64,000 bases of DNA from the NCBI GenBank assembly GCA_934573735.1, contig CAKTMC010000005.1, positions 41,661 through 105,660 of the forward strand, written 5' to 3'. The DNA comes from an uncultured Oscillospiraceae bacterium. GTDB lineage: Bacteria > Bacillota > Clostridia > Oscillospirales > Oscillospiraceae. This document shows, piece by piece, positions 33,173 through 42,193 of this stretch. Under the pieces are notes generated by a model that had not been told where the DNA came from, searched no databases, and saw nothing but the letters and a program-made list of their open reading frames with translations. Numbering within the stretch: the stretch's first letter is position 1; the number at the start of each line of letters is the position of its first letter. The position numbers were made by a program, and so were the translations under genes.

Positions 33173-35718
33173 TGCGCCTCCGCCCAGCTATGCCCGATTT
33201 CCACATCCACCGTCAGCGGCACGGCAAGCTCCGCCGCGTGCTCCATCTCATATTTCAAAAGCTCGCTCACGCGCTCCGCCTCGCTCTCCGGACACTCGAC
33301 AATAAGCTCGTCGTGTACCTGAAGAATAAGCCGCGCCTCAAGTCCCTCGCTGCAAAGCCTTTTATCGACGTTTACCATGGCAAGCTTGATAATATCCGCC
33401 GCAGTGCCCTGTATCGGCATATTCAGCGCCACTCTCTCACCGAAGGAGCGCATATTGAAGTTTGCGCTCTTAAGCTCCGGCAGATAGCGGCGGCGACCGT
33501 AGAGCGTGGCTACATAGCCGTCATCCTTGGCCTTTTTGACAATGCTCTCCATATACTCGTGAACGCCGGAGTATTTCTCCATATAAGCGTCCATATACGC
33601 CTTCGCTTCGTTTGTAAATACGCCGATATCCTGCGCCAGTGAATACGCGGATATGCCGTAGACAATGCCGAAGTTTACGGCCTTTGCGCGGCTTCTCAGC
33701 GTCGGCGTGACCTCCTCTATCGGTACGCCGAATACACGCGAGGCCGTGACCGTGTGAAAGTCCTCCCCGCTCAAAAATGCCTCCTGCATCGCCTTATCCC
33801 CGGAGATATGAGCAAGCAGACGCAGCTCTATCTGGCTGTAGTCGGCATCGACTAAGATTTTGCCGGGTGAGGCGACAAACATTTTGCGTATCTCCGCGCC
33901 GAGCTTACGGCGCACGGGGATATTCTGTAGATTAGGCTCGGTCGATGAGAGTCTGCCGGTGGCGGTGACGGTCATCTGGAAGCTTGTATGAATTCTCCCG
34001 TCCGGCGAAATGACCTTGAGAAGACCGTCGGCATAGGTGGATTTGAGCTTTGTGAGCATACGGTATTCGAGCACCGCTTCTATTATCGGATGCTTTCCGC
34101 GAAGCTTATCGAGAATGTCCGCGTTTGTGCTCCAGCCGGTCTTGGTCTTTTTACCCGATGGCAGCATAAGCTCATCGAACAAGACCTCGCCGAGTTGCTT
34201 TGGCGAGTTTATATTAAACTCATGCCCTGCAAGCTCCCATACCTGATCTTGAAGCTCCGCAATGCCGGAATTGAGGCTCTCGCCGAAGTCGTACAGCGCC
34301 TTCCGGTCAACGAAGAAGCCAAGCTCCTCCATCCGCGCAAGCACCGCGCACAGCGGCAGCTCCGCCTTATAATAAAGCTCTGACATATTGAGCTCACTGA
34401 GCTTTTTTTCAAGAACGGGAGTCAGTGCGAACACAGCCTCGGCGCCCGAAAGCTCATGGCCCAAATAGCGCTGAGATATGCGCTCAAGCTCATATGCGCT
34501 CTCCGTCGCGTCCAGAAGATATGCCGCAAGCTCCGTATCAAACTCAAAGCCCGAAGGCGAAAGCTTTTCCCTGAGAAGCTGACCCATGAGATTTTTTACT
34601 CCGTGGGCGGATTTTTTAATTTCCCCGGAAAAGATGAGCTTTAATATATTTGAATACTCGTCGCCAAGCGCATTCCAGCTCAGAGCATAGACGCTCTTGC
34701 CGTCGCATAGCTCGATATTATCAAGGCTGCCCTCCGCCCAGACGGAGACGCGCTCCGCCGCGTGCAGCACATCGGATATCTCCTGAGCGCTTGCGCTCTC
34801 TATCCTCGGCAAAGCTTTGAAAGCATCCGATGCTGCAACACTTTCACCGGCGCTGAGCTGCCATTTTTCTATAAATTTATTAAAGCCGAGTCTCTTGAAA
34901 AGCGGGTAAAGCTCCGGCTTATAGCCTTTGCTCCAGAGATTATCCTCGGGCTTGAATTCTATCGGGATATGTCTGTCTATCGTCGCAAGCCAATATGAAA
35001 GCCTCGCGCTGTCCTCACCTGCGGCAAGCTTTTTGCGCACGCCCTCTTTTATATCAAGCTCGGGAAGTGACGAATATATCTCGTCGAGCGTACCGAAGCG
35101 GCGCACAAGCTCAAGCGCCGTCTTTTCTCCGACACCGGGCACACCGGGGATATTATCCGAGGCGTCGCCCATGAGCGCCTTGAGATCGACCATGCGCTCG
35201 GGCTCAAAGCCGTATTCCTCACGAAAGCGCTCCGGGTCATATACTATCGTCTCGGTCTGCCCCATGCGGGTCTTGACGTTGCAGACGGAGCTTTTATCGG
35301 AGATAAGCTGCAAGCTGTCCTTATCGCCGGTCACGATGAGGCAGCTCCAATCCTCCTTCTCGCATATCGCGGCGGCGGTGCCGAGAATATCGTCCGCTTC
35401 ATAGCCCTCAAGCTCGTAGCGGCGCAGTCCCATAGCGTCAAGCACTTGCTTGAGAAGCGGCATCTGCACCGCAAGCTCCTCGGGCATGGGCTTGCGCTGC
35501 GCCTTGTAGCCGTCATATTTCTTATGGCGGAAGGTCGGAGCCTTGAGGTCAAAGCTCACGCAGACTGCATCCGGCTTTTGCTCGTCATATATTCTCTGAA
35601 AAATACTCAGGAAGCCGAACACTGCGTTTGTCGGCGTACCGTCCGGGGCGTTGAGCGCCCGAACGCCGTAAAAGGCGCGGTTGACTATACTGTTTCCGTC
35701 AAGTATCATCAGCTTCAT
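33169..35718 (-). CDS. polA: DNA polymerase I, proofreading residues apparently lost
   Basis: An 849-residue Pol I. The N-terminal 5'-3' exonuclease domain (LMILDGNSIVNRAFYG, EYGFEPERMVDLKALMGDAS, IPGVPGVGEKTA) and the C-terminal polymerase with motif A (DYSQIELRLLAH), motif B (RSRAKAVNFGIVYGIS) and motif C (QVHDELIVE) are intact. In the middle, the expected DxE of an active 3'-5' exonuclease is replaced by a stretch reading RVSVWAEGSLDNIEL, so proofreading is probably absent, as in several other Firmicutes and Thermus. Its ATG overlaps the uvrB stop (TAATG). It acts in Okazaki-fragment processing and repair synthesis after UvrABC. Confidence 0.95.
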   Translation of the reverse strand: MKLMILDGNSIVNRAFYGVRALNAPDGTPTNAVFGFLSIFQRIYDEQKPDAVCVSFDLKAPTFRHKKYDGYKAQRKPMPEELAVQMPLLKQVLDAMGLRRYELEGYEADDILGTAAAICEKEDWSCLIVTGDKDSLQLISDKSSVCNVKTRMGQTETIVYDPERFREEYGFEPERMVDLKALMGDASDNIPGVPGVGEKTALELVRRFGTLDEIYSSLPELDIKEGVRKKLAAGEDSARLSYWLATIDRHIPIEFKPEDNLWSKGYKPELYPLFKRLGFNKFIEKWQLSAGESVAASDAFKALPRIESASAQEISDVLHAAERVSVWAEGSLDNIELCDGKSVYALSWNALGDEYSNILKLIFSGEIKKSAHGVKNLMGQLLREKLSPSGFEFDTELAAYLLDATESAYELERISQRYLGHELSGAEAVFALTPVLEKKLSELNMSELYYKAELPLCAVLARMEELGFFVDRKALYDFGESLNSGIAELQDQVWELAGHEFNINSPKQLGEVLFDELMLPSGKKTKTGWSTNADILDKLRGKHPIIEAVLEYRMLTKLKSTYADGLLKVISPDGRIHTSFQMTVTATGRLSSTEPNLQNIPVRRKLGAEIRKMFVASPGKILVDADYSQIELRLLAHISGDKAMQEAFLSGEDFHTVTASRVFGVPIEEVTPTLRSRAKAVNFGIVYGISAYSLAQDIGVFTNEAKAYMDAYMEKYSGVHEYMESIVKKAKDDGYVATLYGRRRYLPELKSANFNMRSFGERVALNMPIQGTAADIIKLAMVNVDKRLCSEGLEARLILQVHDELIVECPESEAERVSELLKYEMEHAAELAVPLTVDVEIGHSWAEAH

Positions 35719-37688
35719 TACTTTTCCTCCCCGCGCAGCCGGATTATCTCGTCACGAAGCTGCGCCGCTATCTCGTATTCAAGCATCTTTGCCGCCTTGT
35801 GCATCTTATCCTCAAGCTGTGCGATAAGCTCGCGGCGCTCTCTGTCGGTCAGGCGCGTACCGTCTGCGCGCTTGGGCGCTGCGCTCGGCTCGCTGGATAT
35901 CTCCAGAAGCTCTCTTACGCTCTTGATTATCGTCTTGGGCACTATGCCGTGCGCCTCGTTATACGCCATCTGCTTTTCGCGGCGGCGGTTCGTCTCGTCG
36001 ATACATATGCGCATTGACGGCGTTATCACGTCGGCGTACATGATGACCTTGCTCTCGGCGTTTCTTGCAGCGCGGCCGACGGTCTGGATAAGGCTCGTAG
36101 CACTGCGCAAGAAGCCCTCCTTGTCCGCATCCAGTATGGCGACAAGGCCGATTTCCGGGATATCCAGACCCTCACGCAAAAGATTTATGCCGACCAGCAC
36201 GTCAAACTCGCCGAGTCTCAGGTCACGGATTATCTCCATGCGCTCAATAGTGCCGATGTCGTGGTGCATATAGCGGCAGCGGATGCCGACATTGCCGAGG
36301 TACGCCGAAAGATCCTCCGCCATTTTCTTTGTAAGCGTCGTAACAAGGGCGCGAAGTCCCATTTTTATACGCTCGTTTATCTCGCATATCAAATCGTCTA
36401 TCTGCCCCTCTATCGGGCGGACAAATATCTCCGGGTCAAGAAGCCCCGTCGGGCGGATAATCTGCTCAACGACCTGACCCGCGCGCTCACGCTCATATTC
36501 GCCGGGCGTAGCCGAGACGTAGACGCGCTGATGAACACGCTGCTCAAACTCATCGTATTTGAGCGGGCGGTTATCAAATGCGGAGGGCAGACGAAAGCCG
36601 TATTCGACCAGAGACTCCTTGCGCGCCCTGTCGCCCCGGTACATTGCGCGCACCTGCGGCAGAGTCACATGGCTTTCGTCCACGAAAAGCAGAAAATCCT
36701 TCGGAAAATAGTCAAGCAGCGTCATGGGCGCACTGCCGGGGGCGCGGCTCGAAATAATTCTGGAATAGTTTTCTATGCCGGTGCAGTAGCCGAGCTCCTG
36801 CATCATTTCAATATCGTATTCCGTGCGCTGGCGGATGCGCTGCGCCTCGATGAGCTTATTGTTCTGCTCAAAATACTTGACTCGCTCGTCACATTCGCGG
36901 CGTATCTCGTTTATTGCCGCCGCCATTTTCTCCTTGGTGGTGACATAGTGGCTTGCAGGGTATATCGCGGCGTGATTGAGTATGCGCGTCGGCATACCGG
37001 TCACGACGTTTATTTCGCTTATTCTGTCTATCTCGTCGCCGAAGAACTCCACGCGGATTGCCTTATCGTTTGAGTATGCGGGATAAATCTCCACGGTATC
37101 GCCGCGAACACGGAACATATTGCGCTCAAAGGCGATATCGTTGCGCTCATAGCGTATCTCAATGAGCTTACGCAAAAGCTCGTCAAAATCCCGCGTCTGC
37201 CCCGGCCGCAGGGATATGACCATATTGGCATAGTCTATCGGGTCACCGAGACCGTATATGCAGGAGACGGAGGAGACAACTATGACGTCACGCCGCTCAA
37301 AAAGGCTTGAGGTCGCACTGTGGCGCAGACGCTCTATCTCGTCGTTTATCGAGCAGTCCTTCTCGATAAAGGTATCGGTATGCGGGATATATGCCTCGGG
37401 CTGATAATAATCGTAGTAGGAGACAAAATACTCCACTGCGTTATCCGGGAAAAACTCCTTAAACTCGCTGCAAAGCTGAGCGGCAAGGGTCTTATTATGC
37501 GCCAAAACCAGTGTCGGGCGGTTTATGCGGGCGATGACGTTTGCCATCGTGAAGGTCTTGCCCGAGCCGGTAACGCCGAGGAGCACCTGCTCGTCTATTC
37601 CGTTTTCAATTCCCGCCACAAGTCCGTCGATAGCCTCCGGTTGGTCGCCGGTCGGCTTGTATGGCGATACGAGCTTGAATTTGTCCAT
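35718..37688 (-). CDS. uvrB: Excinuclease ABC subunit B
   Basis: A 656-residue UvrB. Helicase motif I is GVTGSGKTFTMANVI; the beta-hairpin region YYDYYQPEAYIPHTDTFIEKD and the late motif IGLVAILDADKEGFLRS are present; a C-terminal UVR motif (LIAQLEDKMHKAAKMLEYE) binds UvrC. GGAGA 5 nt before the ATG at 37688 sets the start. It leads the uvrB-polA-rimI-tsaD-radC unit, so damage verification and gap filling are co-expressed. Confidence 0.97.
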   Translation of the reverse strand: MDKFKLVSPYKPTGDQPEAIDGLVAGIENGIDEQVLLGVTGSGKTFTMANVIARINRPTLVLAHNKTLAAQLCSEFKEFFPDNAVEYFVSYYDYYQPEAYIPHTDTFIEKDCSINDEIERLRHSATSSLFERRDVIVVSSVSCIYGLGDPIDYANMVISLRPGQTRDFDELLRKLIEIRYERNDIAFERNMFRVRGDTVEIYPAYSNDKAIRVEFFGDEIDRISEINVVTGMPTRILNHAAIYPASHYVTTKEKMAAAINEIRRECDERVKYFEQNNKLIEAQRIRQRTEYDIEMMQELGYCTGIENYSRIISSRAPGSAPMTLLDYFPKDFLLFVDESHVTLPQVRAMYRGDRARKESLVEYGFRLPSAFDNRPLKYDEFEQRVHQRVYVSATPGEYERERAGQVVEQIIRPTGLLDPEIFVRPIEGQIDDLICEINERIKMGLRALVTTLTKKMAEDLSAYLGNVGIRCRYMHHDIGTIERMEIIRDLRLGEFDVLVGINLLREGLDIPEIGLVAILDADKEGFLRSATSLIQTVGRAARNAESKVIMYADVITPSMRICIDETNRRREKQMAYNEAHGIVPKTIIKSVRELLEISSEPSAAPKRADGTRLTDRERRELIAQLEDKMHKAAKMLEYEIAAQLRDEIIRLRGEEK

Positions 37689-37761
37689 AGCTGTCTCCAA
37701 AATTGATACATTTAATAATATATTATACCACCATCAGAGCCCATACTCAAGACAAAACGAT

Positions 37762-37790
37762 AAAAAAGACCTGGCAGCTGCCAAGTCTTT
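37762..37790 (-). terminator. Terminator of obgE
   Basis: On the minus strand a stem of about 13 bp centred on GGCAGCTGCC (AAAGACTTGGC with GCCAGGTCTTT) is followed by a T-run. It stands 15 bp after the obgE stop and before uvrB. Confidence 0.88.
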
Positions 37791-37805
37791 TGAAAAAATA
37801 TATTT

Positions 37806-39089
37806 TTAGTCCTTATACTCAAACATGAGGTCGTACATGCTGACGGTGTCGCCGTCCTTGACGCCCATCTTCTCCATGCGCTCAAATACTCCCGCCTCAC
37901 GCAGAACCTTATCAAAGTACATACGGCTCTCGTAGTCGGAGAAGTTGATAGTTGCGACAAGGCGCTGAAGCCAGGGACCCTCGACAAGCCACATATCGTC
38001 AAACTGGCGTATCTCAAGCTCCTCGGAGGTGTCAATAACCGGCTCCGGCGGGACGTAGTCGGGCTCATAGCTTGCGATAGGAGGAAGCTCCGCAAGGCGG
38101 CGCGCACACTCACGGACAAGCTCCCGCGTACCCTCATGGGTAACGGCGCTCATCTCAAAGAACTCATAGCCCAGCTCCTCGACTCTTGCGCGAAGCCTCT
38201 CGATATTCTCACGCTCACCGCCCAGCAGATCGCACTTATTCGCGGCGACTATCTGCGGGCGCTCGGCAAGCTCGGGGCTATACTCGCGCAGCTCCGCATT
38301 TATCGCGTCAAAGTCCTCGACCGGGTCGCGCCCCTCGCTGCCGGAGACATCGACAAGATGAATGAGCAGGCGGCAGCGGTCGATATGACGCAGAAAATCA
38401 TGCCCAAGCCCCGCGCCCTCGGAGGCGCCCTTGATAATGCCGGGGATATCCGCCATGACGAAGGACAATCCCTCATCGACGTAGACCACGCCGAGGTTCG
38501 GGAACAGGGTCGTAAAATGATAGTTTGCAATCTTCGGGTGCGCCTTGCTGACGACGGAAAGCAGTGTAGACTTACCGACGTTCGGGAAGCCGACAAGACC
38601 CACATCCGCCAAGAGCTTCAGCTCAAGCGTGATATCATGGCTCTCACCGGGAAGTCCGGGCTTTGCAAAGCGGGGAACCTGACGGGTGGGCGTTGCAAAA
38701 TGCATATTGCCCCAGCCGCCGCGACCGCCTCTCGCCGCAACGAAGTTTTCGCCCGAGGACATATCGTGCATAATAGCGCCGGTCTCGGTATCGCGGATTA
38801 TCGTCCCGCGCGGGACCTTTATATAAAGGCTCTCGCCGTCCTTGCCGTAGCAGCGCTTGCCCTGACCGTTTGCACCGTTTCCGGCGACGTATTTGCGCTT
38901 ATAGCGGAAGTCCATCAGCGTGGACATATTGTCGTCCGCAACGAATATAACGCTGCCGCCGCGACCGCCGTCACCGCCGTCCGGTCCGCCCGCCGCGACA
39001 TACTTCTCGCGGTGGAATGCGACGGCTCCGTCCCCGCCTCTGCCGGCGTGAACGCTGATGCGCGCTTTATCTACAAAAGAAGTTCCCAT
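37806..39089 (-). CDS. obgE: Obg family GTPase
   Basis: A 427-residue ribosome-assembly and stress GTPase. The N-terminal glycine-rich Obg fold (HAGRGGDGAVAFHREKY ... GGDGGRGG) precedes the G domain with GFPNVGKSTLLS, DIPGIIKGASEGAGLGHDFL and NKCDL, and a C-terminal OCT domain (about 350-427, RQFDDMWLVEGPWLQRLV) of the Gram-positive type. In B. subtilis Obg is needed for sporulation and the general stress response. It lies downstream of rplU-rpmA, the usual association, but separated here by terminator and hairpins. AGGAGG precedes the ATG. Confidence 0.97.
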   Translation of the reverse strand: MGTSFVDKARISVHAGRGGDGAVAFHREKYVAAGGPDGGDGGRGGSVIFVADDNMSTLMDFRYKRKYVAGNGANGQGKRCYGKDGESLYIKVPRGTIIRDTETGAIMHDMSSGENFVAARGGRGGWGNMHFATPTRQVPRFAKPGLPGESHDITLELKLLADVGLVGFPNVGKSTLLSVVSKAHPKIANYHFTTLFPNLGVVYVDEGLSFVMADIPGIIKGASEGAGLGHDFLRHIDRCRLLIHLVDVSGSEGRDPVEDFDAINAELREYSPELAERPQIVAANKCDLLGGERENIERLRARVEELGYEFFEMSAVTHEGTRELVRECARRLAELPPIASYEPDYVPPEPVIDTSEELEIRQFDDMWLVEGPWLQRLVATINFSDYESRMYFDKVLREAGVFERMEKMGVKDGDTVSMYDLMFEYKD

Positions 39090-39170
39090 ATTGCCTCCTT
39101 TTAGCCTGCTGTGTTAAATAACGGGCAAAAACAAATGATATTCAGCTCGTTTATAATGTGCCTTTTAGAG

Positions 39171-39356
39171 TTTGCGCCCACAGGCGCAAATAAAATCCAA
39201 TACATTTTCGGCGGCGGCGTGTACGTCGCCGAAAATACTTCTCGGCTCGCAAACGTGCTGATTGTGCCCATGCACAATCAGTGCGCTGCGGCGAGCCGCA
39301 ATCCCTTCAAACGAGAGCCCAGCAAAGCGGGTCTCGTTTGAGAGCTTTACAAGCTC
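39171..39356. repeat. Cluster of five inverted repeats between rpmA and obgE
   Basis: Five consecutive hairpins fill the gap: TTTGCGCC/GGCGCAAA (39171-39190); ATTTTCGGCG/CGCCGAAAAT (39204-39236); a nested pair, CGGCTCGC/GCGAGCCG outside and CTGATTGTGC/GCACAATCAG inside (39243-39298); CAAACGAGA/TCTCGTTTG (39308-39340); and GAGCTT/AAGCTC (39342-39356). All arms pair perfectly. They lie beyond the rpmA terminator and upstream of obgE. They may be an obgE leader, remnants of repeated hairpin elements, or RNA-processing sites. Confidence 0.7.
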
Positions 39357-39389
39357 AAAAAAAGCCGGACGGGAACGTCCGGCTTTTTT
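39357..39389 (-). terminator. Terminator of rplU-rpmA
   Basis: A 10-bp perfect stem AAAGCCGGAC/GTCCGGCTTT with A- and T-runs on both sides, 11 bp past the rpmA stop. It could work in either direction. Confidence 0.9.
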
Positions 39390-39399
39390 AAGTCAAAAT

Positions 39400-39663
39400 T
39401 TACTGAGCGATTTCTTCGTAAACAGAGACCTTCTTGCGGTCCTTGCCCATGCGCTCGAACTTCACGGTGCCGTCTACAAGAGCGAACAGAGTGTCGTCCT
39501 TACCCTTACCGACATTGGTGCCGGGATGGATCTTGGTTCCGCGCTGTCTGACAAGGATATTGCCGGCGAGAACAAACTGACCGTCGGCTCTCTTGGCGCC
39601 AAGACGCTTAGACTCACTGTCGCGGCCGTTCTTGGTAGAACCCATACCTTTTTTATGTGCCAT
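39400..39663 (-). CDS. rpmA: 50S ribosomal protein L27
   Basis: An 87-residue L27 near the peptidyl-transferase centre. The start MAHKKGMGSTKNGRDSESK is the form without the N-terminal extension that most Firmicutes carry and remove with the protease Prp (YsxB). Consistently, no prp gene lies between rplU and rpmA, where it normally stands; the gap is only 38 bp. RNGR-type GVKxxxG signatures continue as LGAKRADGQFVLAG and VRQRGTKIHPGTNVG. Confidence 0.97.
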   Translation of the reverse strand: MAHKKGMGSTKNGRDSESKRLGAKRADGQFVLAGNILVRQRGTKIHPGTNVGKGKDDTLFALVDGTVKFERMGKDRKKVSVYEEIAQ

Positions 39664-39701
39664 TTAGGTTACACCTCCATTAGTCATTAGTAGCGGGAAA
39701 C

Positions 39702-40016
39702 TTATGCGTTGATGGTTTCGATCTGAACCTTAGTATAAGGCTGTCTGTGGCCCTGAGTTCTGCGGTAGCCCTTTTTAGGCTTCATCTTGTAAACGCGAAC
39801 CTTTGCGCCCTTGCCGTTCTTAACGACGTTTGCGGAAACGCTTGCGCCCTCGATGACCGGTGCGCCGAACTTTGCGGTCTCGCCGTCGACAACAGCCAGA
39901 ACCTGGTCGAACTTAACAGACTCGCCGGCTGCGACATCCAGCTTCTCAACGAAGATAACGTCGCCCTCTGCCACGCGGTACTGCTTGCCGCCAGTAACGA
40001 TGATAGCATGCTTCAT
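39702..40016 (-). CDS. rplU: 50S ribosomal protein L21
   Basis: A 104-residue L21 recognised by MKHAIIVTGGKQYRVAEGD and the C-terminal KPKKGYRRTQGHRQPYT. The open frame extends 37 codons further upstream through the leader, but the ATG at 40016 with AGAGGAAGGACAAG in front is the family-consistent start. It is the first gene of rplU-rpmA. Confidence 0.97.
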   Translation of the reverse strand: MKHAIIVTGGKQYRVAEGDVIFVEKLDVAAGESVKFDQVLAVVDGETAKFGAPVIEGASVSANVVKNGKGAKVRVYKMKPKKGYRRTQGHRQPYTKVQIETINA

Positions 40017-40092
40017 GAACTTGTCCTTCCTCTCTTCAGGTCTCGCTCTTAGGGCGGAGGGCATACCTCTCTTACTACCCCTTCGATGCGGC
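40017..40092 (-). promoter_or_regulatory. Probable L21 mRNA leader
   Basis: The 75-nt leader between the predicted transcript start and the rplU ATG can form paired segments (AGGGGTAGTAAG ... and GAGGTATGCCCTCC). Firmicutes rplU transcripts often carry an L21-binding autoregulatory leader, and position and size fit. I infer this from location and did not verify the family consensus. Confidence 0.5.
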
Positions 40093-40098
40093 TTTACG

Positions 40099-40127
40099 AT
40101 AATAGCACGACCGAGAGACATTGTCAA
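40099..40127 (-). promoter_or_regulatory. Promoter of rplU-rpmA
   Basis: Perfect TTGACA (40127-40122) and TATTAT (40104-40099) on the minus strand, 17 bp apart. Confidence 0.88.
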
Positions 40128-40176
40128 TATTTTTTTGCGATTTTTCCGGGTATTTTTGCGATATATTGTGCTTTTA

Positions 40177-41463
40177 TCAGCCGAGAACCTCTATATCGTC
40201 GTCAATGAGCAGGAAGCTGCCGTCCATGCCGCTCTGGGAGACGAGCTTTGAGTGCATAACGCCCTGCGCGTCAAAATAAGAAATCATGAGATTGGGAATT
40301 CCGTCCGGTATCAGGGTGACAAGCTGAATGGCGCTATCGTTCATGTAGCTGCAATACCAATGCTGCGCGGTGACATAGAAGCGGCTGTCAAAATCCGCAT
40401 ACTCCACGGAGTATATGCGCACATTATAGACCTCGCCGTTTGCCTTGATGCAAAGCGGAGTATCGGCGGAGCCAACGCTGACCTTGTCGATTATCTCGGT
40501 GCCGGCGGGCAGAGCGTCGGGCGCAAGAGCCTCAAGCTCACCGCTGCCGGAATACTCTGCGGGAAGCCATCTTGCGTCAATATAGGGGGCTATCTCATCA
40601 TAACTGAAGGTGAAATCTATGACTCCCGCGGCGTAGGAGGCTATCTCATATACGCTTGAAAACACGGTAAGCCCCTCGTTGCCGAGGTACCAGCTCCCCT
40701 CACGGATAAGCGCGGAGAGAGAGCCTTCCAAATCGCTTGAGCTTATCTCCTGCCGCAGCTCCTCGGAGGAGTTGACCTGCTCGACCATAGCCGCCGTAAG
40801 CCATGTCTTAAAGGCCTCAGGGTCGGGGCTGAGCTTATCAAGCGTTATGCGCTCACCGGTCTCCGTGTCAAATATATAGCCGGTATAGCCATAGATGCCG
40901 TGTACGCCGCCGGTATATTGATAGTCCGAATAAAGCAGCGAAATAAGCCTATCATCGCCGCGGGTGACCTGAACGCCGCGATTGCTTGCCATGGTGAGGT
41001 TTCCGTTTCCGCCGTACTCGCGGACATAGGTGAGATTGTCATAGGCAAGGTCAAGCATACCGCTGATGCCTACGCCGGGACCCTCGACATAGTTATTGCC
41101 GGTATAATACTCCTCGTCAAGCGCGGCAATAAAGTCGTTTATCTTCTCGGATGCAGCGTCACGGCCGTCAATATGCACGGTGGGCGTCTCATAAGAGAAA
41201 TCAAGAATGAGCTGTGACTCGTCATCAGGCGCATAATAGGTCTCTCTGTGTTCGTTGATGCTCACGGTGACAAAGCTCTCGGGCGCGGAGGCAATAGGCG
41301 CTGCCGTCTCCTCCGGCACCGCCGTCTCCTCCGGCGCGGCGCTCTCCGTCGGCTCCTCGCTCGGCGTGGGTATCTCTATCTGCTTTAGCTGCTCCAGCTT
41401 GTCGCAGCCGCAGAGGGACAGCGCCATAAGCGCCGCGACAATAAATGCAAGTATCTTTTTCAT
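40177..41463 (-). CDS. DUF4163/DUF3298 (RsiV-like) lipoprotein
   Basis: A 428-residue predicted lipoprotein. The signal peptide ends in a lipobox (LMALSLCGC), followed by a Pro/Glu/Thr-rich linker (about 28-60). The folded part has the pattern of DUF4163 followed by DUF3298 (DYQYTGGVHGIYGYTGYIFD ... LTLDKL-like ... FTFSYDEIAPY), as in the extracellular part of the anti-sigma factor RsiV, which binds lysozyme. There is no cytoplasmic anti-sigma domain here, so it is a surface protein with an RsiV-like sensor fold and no evident signalling part. GGAGG before the ATG at 41463 sets the start. It follows the CYTH gene by 24 bp. Confidence 0.78.
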   Translation of the reverse strand: MKKILAFIVAALMALSLCGCDKLEQLKQIEIPTPSEEPTESAAPEETAVPEETAAPIASAPESFVTVSINEHRETYYAPDDESQLILDFSYETPTVHIDGRDAASEKINDFIAALDEEYYTGNNYVEGPGVGISGMLDLAYDNLTYVREYGGNGNLTMASNRGVQVTRGDDRLISLLYSDYQYTGGVHGIYGYTGYIFDTETGERITLDKLSPDPEAFKTWLTAAMVEQVNSSEELRQEISSSDLEGSLSALIREGSWYLGNEGLTVFSSVYEIASYAAGVIDFTFSYDEIAPYIDARWLPAEYSGSGELEALAPDALPAGTEIIDKVSVGSADTPLCIKANGEVYNVRIYSVEYADFDSRFYVTAQHWYCSYMNDSAIQLVTLIPDGIPNLMISYFDAQGVMHSKLVSQSGMDGSFLLIDDDIEVLG

Positions 41464-41487
41464 ATTATCCTCCAATTTTTCTTATTC

Positions 41488-41997
41488 TTATATCAAGTCA
41501 TTCGGGATGCGCCCCGTGGCAAGGGCATTATTCGTATATCTCCCATCGCCGGTGATTTCCTTTATCACCTCTATCATCTCGGGGAAGCTTATCCTCTGCG
41601 ACTCGTCCTCAAGCTCTATCTCCATCACCGCCCGGTCACTCCAGAAGGGATATATGTCAATCTCAAAAAGCTGATTTTTATATTCGAGACAGTAGCGTGT
41701 TTTATATATGCTGCGGCGCTTGGGGTCTGCAAAGCGCAGATATTCATTATATTCCCGCTCGCTTATCTCGTTTTCTATCTCGACCCGGCGCATATCGCTG
41801 ACGCGGGTCTTCATCGTATGCGTATAAATATATTCGCCGTCCGCTCCGCGCTTGCGCACCCGCTCCGAGCTCCCCTTCTCCGGGCAGAGAAGATATGTCT
41901 GCACAATGTCGGTCGCTTCGGCGCTGCGGGCAAGCATCCTGAGGTTCGGATATTTGATAAGGAACTTGCGCTCGATTTCGTAGCCGCCGTTATTCAA
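41488..41997 (-). CDS. CYTH-domain protein (triphosphate tunnel enzyme)
   Basis: A 169-residue CYTH protein, identified by the N-terminal EIERKFLI (ExExK metal and triphosphate motif), RVRKRG, YTHTMKTR and the late FEIDIYPFWSDRAVMEIELED. Small stand-alone members are usually inorganic triphosphatases or thiamine triphosphatases rather than adenylate cyclases. The start is a TTG. The substrate cannot be decided from sequence. It probably shares a transcript with the RsiV-like lipoprotein. Confidence 0.88.
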   Translation of the reverse strand: MNNGGYEIERKFLIKYPNLRMLARSAEATDIVQTYLLCPEKGSSERVRKRGADGEYIYTHTMKTRVSDMRRVEIENEISEREYNEYLRFADPKRRSIYKTRYCLEYKNQLFEIDIYPFWSDRAVMEIELEDESQRISFPEMIEVIKEITGDGRYTNNALATGRIPNDLI

Positions 41998-42193
41998 TAT
42001 TATCGCCGCCTTTCGCCATGTGTCGATTATACAGAAAATTTGTTAATAAATCAAGTTCATACATTATTTTTTCATAGCTTAAGACACTGCCCGACGAAGT
42101 GTCAAAATTGTTTTGGAAATCGTTAAATCCCTTGCAAAGCCACGAATTCTATGATAACATGAACATATCTTTTTATATCGTAGAGGTGGTTTT

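Noticed and set aside
39702..40127. Long form of L21 with a 37-residue basic N-terminal extension
   Set aside because: The extension covers the transcript leader and reaches into the -35 box; L21 starts at MKHAII behind a good ribosome binding site.
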